Notes under the pieces: model-generated
What the model was told of the DNA's origin: nothing
Database searches by the model: none
Seen by the model: only the letters and a program-made list of their open reading frames with translations
Shown: piece after piece, positions 25,073 to 31,239 of the stretch
Position numbering within the stretch: the first letter of the stretch is position 1
Layout of the letters: every line of letters starts with the position of its first letter
From: Candidatus Sediminicultor quintus
Lineage (GTDB): Bacteria > Atribacterota > Phoenicimicrobiia > Phoenicimicrobiales > Phoenicimicrobiaceae
Reading direction: 5' to 3'
NCBI GenBank assembly: GCA_001773955.1
Contig: MEYH01000002.1
Span: 1-35,574, forward strand
Length of the DNA: 35,574 bases
Made by a program: the position numbers and the translations under genes

Positions 25073-26608
25073 ATGATGAAAAAAATTTTAAAAAAATATT
25101 TGATTCTTTTCCTAACGACATTTTTATTAGTGAGTATTTATGTTTTTTCGGTAAATGCACAAGGGGTAATATCCCCGGAAAAAGATACTGCCTATCAGGC
25201 GGTGGAAAGAAATGCCAGTGAAGTCGGTAAAATTGGAGACGCCATCTTTAATTTTGCAGAGTTAGGAATGCAGGAATTTGAAAGCAATGATTTATGTGCT
25301 CGACTTTTAGAGGAATGGGGATTCAAAGTGGAAAAAGGTATTTCTGGTTTTCCAACTGCTTTAATGGCTACCTATGGTTCGGGAAAACCTGTCATTGCTT
25401 TGCATTTTGAATTTGATGCTCTTCCGGGAACCTCTCAACAAGCAGGAGTGATAGAGAGAAAACCGGTAGTAGAAGGAGCTCCCGGGCATGCTGAAGGGCA
25501 TAATACCAATGCTGCCGTCGTAATGGGAGCTGCTTTTGGGATAAAAGAAGCCATAGAAAAGTATAATTTAAAAGGAACAATTAAAGTATTTACTGCGCCT
25601 GCAGAAGAAAAAGGCATTCCTCGACCTTATTTTGTACGTGATGGGTATTTTAAAGATGTTGATGCTGCTTTTCATGCTCACGTAGGAAATGATTTATCTA
25701 CCAGTTATGGAGAAAGACAATATGCTGTTATTACTTCAGATTTTCTCTTTTATTGAAATACCGCTCATGCTGCGGTTGCTCCGTGGACTGGAGTAAGTGC
25801 AGTCGATGCTGCAAAATTAATGGATCTTGGTTGGGATGTATTAAGGGAACATTTACCTACAACGCAAAGAAGCCACTCAGTATTTACCGAAGGTGGAATA
25901 CAACCCAATGTAGTTCCTGATTTTGCCAGAATTTCCTGGATTTTCCGTGAATCTAATTATGAAAAAGTATATGATTTACATGAAAAAGCTAAAAAAGTAG
26001 CCGAAGGCGCTGCTTTAATGACTGGATGCACCTGGGAAGAAGAGGTTGTTTCAGCTATTTGGCCTACTCGGGATAACCAGACTATTGCCGAAGTAGTTCA
26101 GGCAAATATTGAATTAGTTGGTGTACCACAATGGACAGAAGAAGAGCAAAAATTTGCTAAAGAGGTACAAAGATCAGTGGGTGCAAAAGAAACTGGATTA
26201 ACTACCAAAATTACTCCTTTAGCGGAGGCAAAACAATCTACTTCTGCAAATGATTCCGGTGATATTACCTGGATGGTACCTCATGGCCGGATTACCTTCC
26301 CTGCAAATGTTAGTGGTATACCTGGTCATCATTGGGCTGCAGCCATTGTACCTGCAACTTCCATTGCCCATAAAGCTGAAGTTGCCGGAGCAAAGGTTTT
26401 AGCCGGTGCAGTAGTTGACTTACTTACCCAGCCGGCAATTCTAGAAAAAGCAAAAGAAACCTTCAAAAAAGAAGTTGGAGAAACCAAACATCAAACTTTA
26501 CTACCACTTGATCAAAAACCTCCAATACAGTATAACGTTGAGATGATGGCTAAATATCGTGAGTTGATGAAACCGTATTATTTGAAAGAAACCATTCAAT
26601 TTAAATAG
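25073..26608 (+). pseudogene. Secreted AbgB-like M20 amidohydrolase interrupted by a TGA
   Basis: The frame encodes about 511 codons of an M20-family amidohydrolase close to the AbgB (p-aminobenzoyl-glutamate hydrolase) branch, with an N-terminal signal peptide (KKYLILFLTTFLLVSIYVFSVNAQ). Metal-site blocks are visible: LHFEFDALPG, PGHAEGHN, PAEEKG and the later IPGHHWAAA. A TGA at 25754-25756 breaks it within a block that normally reads F-x-G-x-x-AHAA; here FLFY-stop-NTAHAAVAP. GGA to TGA explains it. Both sides keep the same frame and good similarity. TGA is an ordinary stop elsewhere in the window (nagA, nagB, tldD), so recoding is unlikely. ATG 25073, after AGGAGG, is the start. Its riboswitch and promoter are intact, so the break is recent or a sequence error. 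Confidence 0.8.
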
Positions 26609-26625
26609 TACCCGTATTTTATATA

Positions 26626-26672
26626 GATAAAACTACCGGGGGTAATTATATTATACCTCTGGTAGTTTTATC
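26626..26672 (+). terminator. Candidate terminator after the M20 gene
   Basis: GATAAAACTACC (26626-26637) and GGTAGTTTTATC (26661-26672) form a perfect 12-bp stem, 17 bases after the M20 stop. There is no clear U-run after it, so it may also serve to protect the mRNA end. Confidence 0.6.
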
Positions 26673-26905
26673 CACTTAATCTAACAACAGTTGTATCCTC
26701 TAAAATATGATATTTTTTAAATCAGCTTCCTTCAAAATTACCTCTATATTTATAATCTTATATTAGTTAAATTTTAAAAATAGGCTAAATTAAGATCAAT
26801 ATTTTTAACTTTTCGTATGCCCTGAGGCTCTTTTTACACCAAAAGTAATAAGCCAAGAAGACGTTAGATCTTGTAGTATAAAAAATAATATACTTTATCG
26901 GCAGC

Positions 26906-27385
26906 ATGGCCAGAAAGTTACGGATAGGATTTGCCGGAATAGTTTATCACCTAATCTCCAAAGGAAATACCTAACAAATCATCTTTCTTGATGAGAAAGA
27001 TTTTACTGATTTCTTTGGCGTCTTATGTGTAGCGAGAAAAAGACATTACTTCAGATTATATACCTACTGTCTTATGAACAACCATGATCATCTTCGGCAA
27101 GTGCAAAAAGCGGCCTCCAACCAATATCAAGCCTTTGTCTGTTTCGGGATAAAAGCAGAATCAACTTTAAAGACAATCAAGACATATTGTTTCTTGGATA
27201 TGAGAATTTTATCGGTGAGATAAAACACTTGATAAGATGTAAAGAAAAACTAAAGGAGATAACTAGGTAGCAGTGGTTTATAATCAGGCTACCCTTAAAA
27301 GAGATTTTTAAACCCAAGTACCTGAAGTCAAAAGAACAAATGATTAATAAGGCTCACCGACAGCATCATGCCTTAATCTATTTTT
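26906..27385 (+). pseudogene. Decayed REP-associated tyrosine transposase (RAYT, IS200-like)
   Basis: From ATG 26906 the frame reads MARKLRIGFAGIVYHLISKGN, the usual N-terminus of RAYT (Y1 transposase) proteins, then a TAA at 26972-26974, then QIIFLDEKDFTDFF and YTYCLMNNHDHL, where the HUH-like His pair should be (NNHDHL for N-x-H-x-H-L). After about 27120 the similarity shifts frame: FRDKSRINFKDNQDILFLG, FIGEIKHLI and a C-terminal LPLKEIFK can still be read. The catalytic Tyr region cannot be placed. With several stops and shifts it is clearly dead. RAYTs move REP palindromes, of which this window has three types. Confidence 0.75.
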
Positions 27386-27523
27386 AAATCTTTTAAATCG
27401 TCAAAAAATAAAGTAAATAAACCTGGATTATCCATCCCTTAGCGAAAATATCAAAAGGTTTTTATCTTAAAAGAAGGATTTTTAAAAAAATTGTCGTAAT
27501 ATCTATATAAGAAAGAGTTAGTA

Positions 27524-27552
27524 CAATCTCCTGGTACTTAGTTCACTATAAT
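27524..27552 (+). promoter_or_regulatory. Possible promoter for the sulfur-transfer operon
   Basis: A perfect TATAAT (27547-27552) lies about 70 bases before the GYD gene, but the expected -35 position (27524-27529) reads CAATCT, a poor match. The remaining bases from 26673 to 27620 hold only the transposase remnant. Confidence 0.35.
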
Positions 27553-27620
27553 AGAGATGTTTTTTAAAATTTTTTATTACTTAGTAAAAAATCTGAATAT
27601 CCAGTAAAGGAGGAGCAAAA

Positions 27621-27899
27621 ATGAATACTTATTTTATGTTTGGAAAATATTCCGCTGAAGCTATCAAGGGGGTAAGTGCTGAGCGCACTAAAAAAGCCAA
27701 TGATATTATTTTGAAACTTGGCGGTAAAATTATTGCTCAATATGCGCTGCTGGGGGATAGGGATCTGGTTTTTATTGTGAATTTACCGGGTGTAGAAGAG
27801 GTATTTAAGGCTTCTGCCGGTTTACATAAGCTGACTGGTATTTCCTTTTCTTCTGTCCCCGCTATAACTATAGAAAAATTCGATAAAATTCTAACCTAA
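27621..27899 (+). CDS. GYD-domain protein
   Basis: This 92-residue cytoplasmic protein is of the GYD family, named after a Gly-Tyr-Asp motif that here reads ALLGDRDLVFIVNLPG. The N-terminal strand YFMFGKYSAEAIKGVSAERTKKA and the end SVPAITIEKFDKIL also fit the family's ferredoxin-like fold. Its biochemical function is unknown to me. ATG 27621 follows AAAGGAGG closely. A 124-base gap separates it from tusA; it may be the first gene of the sulfur-transfer operon or an independent unit. Confidence 0.75.
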   Translation: MNTYFMFGKYSAEAIKGVSAERTKKANDIILKLGGKIIAQYALLGDRDLVFIVNLPGVEEVFKASAGLHKLTGISFSSVPAITIEKFDKILT

Positions 27900-28023
27900 A
27901 AATATTAATGTAATCTATAGTAAGAAGTGTTTTTTAAAAACAAACAGAACGATAGACCAGGACTGATTGTACTAACTCTGTACCTTTTCATTGCGACTTT
28001 TATACCAATAGGAGGCAAAAGAC

Positions 28024-28245
28024 ATGTCAAAAATAAAAGTTAACTGCTGCGGAGAGACTTGTCCGATTCCTTTGATAGAAACCAGAAAGGCAATTCGTAA
28101 AGCTTCTCCCGGAGATATTATTGAAGTAAGAGGCACTCACCCGGCATCTAAAAAAGAAATACCCATGGCGGTAAAGGCCTTGGGTTTAAAACTGGTTGAT
28201 GTGAAAGAAGAGGGAGGGGAATGGACAATTATCATTCAAAAATAG
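28024..28245 (+). CDS. tusA: TusA-family sulfur carrier protein
   Basis: This 73-residue TusA/SirA-like protein carries the CPxP motif with its persulfide-bearing cysteine, Cys13 in CGETCPIPLIETRKAI. The rest follows the family's two-layer fold, ending in EGGEWTIIIQK. TusA proteins accept sulfane sulfur from desulfurases or DsrE-type proteins and hand it on for tRNA thiolation, molybdenum cofactor or sulfur oxidation/reduction. Two extra cysteines (8 and 9) near the N-terminus are less usual. AGGAGG precedes the start, and the DsrE-like gene follows after 13 bases, so the two surely work together. Confidence 0.9.
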   Translation: MSKIKVNCCGETCPIPLIETRKAIRKASPGDIIEVRGTHPASKKEIPMAVKALGLKLVDVKEEGGEWTIIIQK

Positions 28246-28258
28246 GAGGACTCAAAAG

Positions 28259-28678
28259 GTGGCAGAGAAATTAACCATTGTGGTTCATAGCGGAGATATG
28301 GATAAGATTTACAGTACCTTGATTATTGCGAATGGCGCTCTTTCCATGGGCATGGAAGCCTCTCTATATTTTACTTTTTGGGGCTTGCAACGGCTGCAAA
28401 AAGGAGGCCTGGAAAAAGGATCTCTATCAAAGATGCACCTGCTGGGTATAGGAAAATCGATGATGAAGCAGCGCATGAATAAAGCCAATGTATCATCACT
28501 GGAGCGGTTGATGCAAGATTTCAAGGAATTGGGCGGAAAGATTATTGCCTGTGAGATGACCATGGAAATCATGGGGATAAAAAAAGAAGATTTAAGAGAA
28601 GATTTGATTACTGAATACGGAGCGGTAGGCACTTATATTCAGGAAGCAAGAGAATCTTCCGTTAATCTTTTCATTTAA
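28259..28678 (+). CDS. DsrE/DsrF-like sulfur-transfer protein
   Basis: This 139-residue protein belongs to the DsrE2-like (DsrE/DsrF/DrsH) group. The N-terminus TIVVHSGDMDKIYSTLIIANGA, the FTFWGLQRLQKGG segment and the C-terminal IIACEMTMEIMGIKKEDL are typical; the cysteine in ACEMTME (about residue 99) is the likely persulfide carrier. Family members pass sulfur between TusA and other partners, often as oligomers. GTG 28259 is chosen because AGGAGG (28244-28249) overlaps the tusA stop and lies 9 bases upstream. The NifS-like gene follows after 12 bases. Confidence 0.88.
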   Translation: MAEKLTIVVHSGDMDKIYSTLIIANGALSMGMEASLYFTFWGLQRLQKGGLEKGSLSKMHLLGIGKSMMKQRMNKANVSSLERLMQDFKELGGKIIACEMTMEIMGIKKEDLREDLITEYGAVGTYIQEARESSVNLFI

Positions 28679-28690
28679 GGAGAGATATTT

Positions 28691-29860
28691 ATGTTTGATG
28701 AAAAAATGATTTATCTAGATAATGCTTCTGCCACCCGGCTGGATGAGCGCGTTTTAGAGGCCATGCGACCCTATTTTTTTGATACCTATGCAGTAGCTAC
28801 TTCGGAGTTCGGGTATTCTCAAGGAATAGAAGCCAGGGAAGCATTGCAGAAGGCCCGCGAAACAATTGCCTCAAGGCTTAATGCGGGTCCCGAGGAATTT
28901 GTTTTTACTTCCGGAAGCACCGAATCCAGCAATATGGCCATTAAGGGTGTGATGATGGCACTTCAAAAGCAAAATAAAAATCACCTGATTGTTTCCAAAA
29001 TAGAAGACTTTCCGATACTGTATAGTGCAAAAAACCTGGAAAAACAGGGAATAAAAGTGACCTACTTAGAGGTAGATAAATACGGCTTTGTTGATTTAGA
29101 ACAGCTTAAAGGTTCGATATCGAAAGATACTGCCCTGATATCCATTCAGCATGCCAATCAAGAAATCGGGACCGTTCAAAACATTGAAGCCATAAGCCAA
29201 ATTTGTAAAGAGAAGAAGATATTATTTCATACCGATGCGACGCATACTTTTACAAGACTACCCATCGATGTAAGTAAGATACCGGTTGATTTGATTTCAG
29301 TCGCTGCTCATACCCTCCATGGTCCCAAAGGGATTGGCGGCCTTTATATTCGTAAAGGTACGCCTTTAACCAAATGGATGGATGGAGGCTTTCAAGAATT
29401 TAACCGAAGAGCAGGTTTGGAAAATATTCCCGGTGCCATCGGGTTTGCGAAAGCGGTTGAATTGGTCACTGCCCAGGAGAATGAGCAATTGATTTCTCTC
29501 AGGGACCATTTGATCAGTCATATTTTAGCAGAAATTTCCCAAACTACTTTAAATGGCCATCCTGAAAGGAGAACACCTCAAAATGCGAATATTACCTTTC
29601 ATTTTATAGAAGGAGAATCCATTACCCTGCATTTGGATATGCACGGTTTTGCGGTAAGCACCGGTTCGGCTTGCTTTAGCCGTTCACTGGAGGCCAGCCA
29701 TGTTATTTTAGGTATCGGCGGAGACCACGAAAGGGCACACGGCTCCATTCGTTTTACCCTGGGACGGTATAATAATCTGAAGGAAATAGACAAATTAATA
29801 GAGACGCTAAAAGAAATCATTAGCGAATTAAGAGAAATCAGTCCTTTGGGCAAAGATTAA
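28691..29860 (+). CDS. NifS/IscS-like protein without the PLP lysine
   Basis: This 389-residue protein is full length for the NifS/IscS class of cysteine desulfurases, starting YLDNASATRLDERV. Compared with E. coli IscS, the internal aldimine lysine (Lys206) is Thr208 (AAHTLHGPKG), His104 is Asp106 (KIEDFPIL), Asn155 is Gln157 (HANQEIGT), Gln183 is His185 (HTDATHTF) and Ser203 is Ala205. Asp182 (IscS Asp180), the catalytic Cys328 (STGSACFSRSLEASHV) and the GSIRFTLGR arginine are retained. It should not make an internal aldimine, so normal desulfuration is improbable. Keeping the sulfur cysteine beside TusA, DsrE and IscU genes suggests a persulfide relay or scaffold partner. The frame is intact and in tight operon spacing, so it does not look decayed. 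Confidence 0.85.
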   Translation: MFDEKMIYLDNASATRLDERVLEAMRPYFFDTYAVATSEFGYSQGIEAREALQKARETIASRLNAGPEEFVFTSGSTESSNMAIKGVMMALQKQNKNHLIVSKIEDFPILYSAKNLEKQGIKVTYLEVDKYGFVDLEQLKGSISKDTALISIQHANQEIGTVQNIEAISQICKEKKILFHTDATHTFTRLPIDVSKIPVDLISVAAHTLHGPKGIGGLYIRKGTPLTKWMDGGFQEFNRRAGLENIPGAIGFAKAVELVTAQENEQLISLRDHLISHILAEISQTTLNGHPERRTPQNANITFHFIEGESITLHLDMHGFAVSTGSACFSRSLEASHVILGIGGDHERAHGSIRFTLGRYNNLKEIDKLIETLKEIISELREISPLGKD

Positions 29861-29876
29861 AAGGAGGTTTAATTTA

Positions 29877-30512
29877 ATGGAATTTCCCTATAATGAAAAA
29901 GTATTGGAACATTTTCGACACCCTCGTAATGTCGGAAAAATTGAAGATGCAGATGGAAAAGCCATGGAAGGAAGTCCTGCCTGTGGAGATATGGTATCGG
30001 TTCAAATTAAGGTGGATGAAAAGACCAAGCGAATTCAGGATATCAAATTCGAATCCTACGGCTGTGCTTCCAATATCGCCACCGGTTCGATTATTACCGA
30101 ATTGGCCAAAGGAAAGACTTTGGAGGAAGCAAAAAAAATCAGCTGGAAACAGGCATCAGATGAATTGGGTGGCCTTCCTGCCATAAAGGCACACTGTTCT
30201 GTATTGGCGGTTGAAGGTTTACGTTCAGCCATCAGAAATTACGAGGAAAAACACAGTCTGGTAACAGATAAAACCCCCACCACCATCGAAACAATCGAGA
30301 AAAGATTGAGGAAAGTCATGAATCCCTTAAGCGGTCTCGATTTGGTGGGCACCAAACTCATAAAAAAAATAGAACTAAAAGAAGGGGAAGTTAAAATAGA
30401 TGTTGACCTGCCGGAAAATCATCAATTTGCCAACTCAATCAAGGAAGAGATAAGGGAAAAAGTTGAATCTTTACATGATATTAAAAAAGTATCGATGACC
30501 TTTAGCGGATAA
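29877..30512 (+). CDS. IscU-type Fe-S scaffold fused to a MIP18/DUF59-like domain
   Basis: Residues 1-130 are an IscU/NifU-N scaffold with all ligands: Cys36 and Asp38 (GSPACGDMV), Cys63 (SYGCASNIATGS) and His106-Cys107 (IKAHCSVLAVEGL), matching E. coli Cys37, Asp39, Cys63, His105 and Cys106. From about residue 140 a second domain follows, IEKRLRKVMNPLSGLDLVG... with IKKIELKEGEVKIDVDLP and ESLHDIKKVSMTFSG. This is the pattern of MIP18/DUF59 domains found in Fe-S assembly proteins and at the N-terminus of Mrp/ApbC. It lacks the NifU CxxC domain. It would assemble and pass on Fe-S clusters in the cytoplasm. AGGAGG precedes ATG 29877; the NifS-like gene ends 16 bases upstream. Confidence 0.85.
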   Translation: MEFPYNEKVLEHFRHPRNVGKIEDADGKAMEGSPACGDMVSVQIKVDEKTKRIQDIKFESYGCASNIATGSIITELAKGKTLEEAKKISWKQASDELGGLPAIKAHCSVLAVEGLRSAIRNYEEKHSLVTDKTPTTIETIEKRLRKVMNPLSGLDLVGTKLIKKIELKEGEVKIDVDLPENHQFANSIKEEIREKVESLHDIKKVSMTFSG

Positions 30513-30555
30513 TATAATTAATAAATGGGAACGATTCTATTTTTTACAATCCCGA

Positions 30556-30851
30556 CTAATATTCCACAGACTGAAGGGCTTTAGCCGCTTTATCTAACTG
30601 AGCCAGTTTAATTAAGCAGGATATTCGAATTCTCGAGGTGTTAATGGTTTCCATATGAATACCTGACCGGGATAATGCCCGGAACATTCTTAAAGCAATA
30701 CCGGCTTCTTTGGCTATACCGTCATCAACGATGGAAACCTTTGCTAAATTGCAATCAGTATTAATTTGTTGGACCCCAATTTTCTCTGCTATTTCTTTGG
30801 TAATTTTTAAAGAAGGCAAGAAATCATCTTCCGTCACAATAAAAGAAACCG
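30556..30851 (-). pseudogene. C-terminal ACT-domain fragment of aspartate kinase
   Basis: On the minus strand the frame reads ATVSFIVTEDDF, then CNLAKVSIVDDGIAKEAGIALRMF and GIHMETINTSRIRISCLI, the tandem ACT region that binds lysine or threonine in aspartokinase (LysC). Only about the last 100 residues exist; the whole catalytic kinase domain is absent. Similarity stops sharply near 30851, where an alcohol dehydrogenase fragment begins on the opposite strand. It is therefore a truncated remnant rather than a gene, although a GTG at 30837 could start a stand-alone ACT protein. Confidence 0.75.
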
Positions 30852-31073
30852 TTGCCCATTCCGGGGAAAGGTGAAATTCTGGTTAAGGTTATAGCTTGCG
30901 GTATTTGCCATACGGAGTTGGATGAAATTGAGGGTCGGCTACTGCCTCCGAAGCTTCCCATTATTTTGGGACATGAAATCGTCGGACAGGTAGGAAAAAC
31001 GGGACTGGCTGCGGGATGTTATCGAAAGGGAGATCGCGTCATCAAAATTGACTTTATAGTTAAAATATATTAG
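30852..31073 (+). pseudogene. N-terminal fragment of a zinc alcohol dehydrogenase
   Basis: The frame begins abruptly with PIPGKGEILVKVIACGICHTEL and continues to LPIILGHEIVGQVGKTGLAAGCYRKGDRV, the catalytic-zinc region (Cys and HE) of medium-chain zinc alcohol dehydrogenases. The usual first 20 or so residues are missing, and the similarity is lost after GDRV, just before the structural zinc cysteines. A stop comes at 31071-31073. No ribosome site is present. It is a fragment left by rearrangement. Confidence 0.75.
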
Positions 31074-31239
31074 AGTGATATTTGTTGTATTTGTGCAAGA
31101 ATAAAAAAATAGGGATGGTCTACCAGGTTAATAATTCGGTAATTTTTAGCGGAAAACCTATAGGATCTGAGAGTTTCTTTTAATATTAGGAAGAAAAAAC
31201 TAAGAGAGAAAATATTTAATAATAAAAAGGACAAACTAA

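Noticed and set aside
25754-25756. TGA read as glycine (alternative genetic code) or as selenocysteine
   Set aside because: TGA is the normal stop of nagA, nagB, tldD and other genes here. The position is a conserved Gly, not a Cys/Sec site, and the nearby CCGC/GCGG stem is too short for a bacterial SECIS element.
29893-30186. 97-codon frame inside the IscU gene
   Set aside because: It is an out-of-frame shadow of the IscU-MIP18 coding sequence.
31105-31180. Fluoride-type riboswitch suggested by AGGGATGG before the P-type ATPase
   Set aside because: Only the first block resembles the motif; the conserved pseudoknot parts and a terminator are not visible, and no yybP-ykoY pattern was found either.
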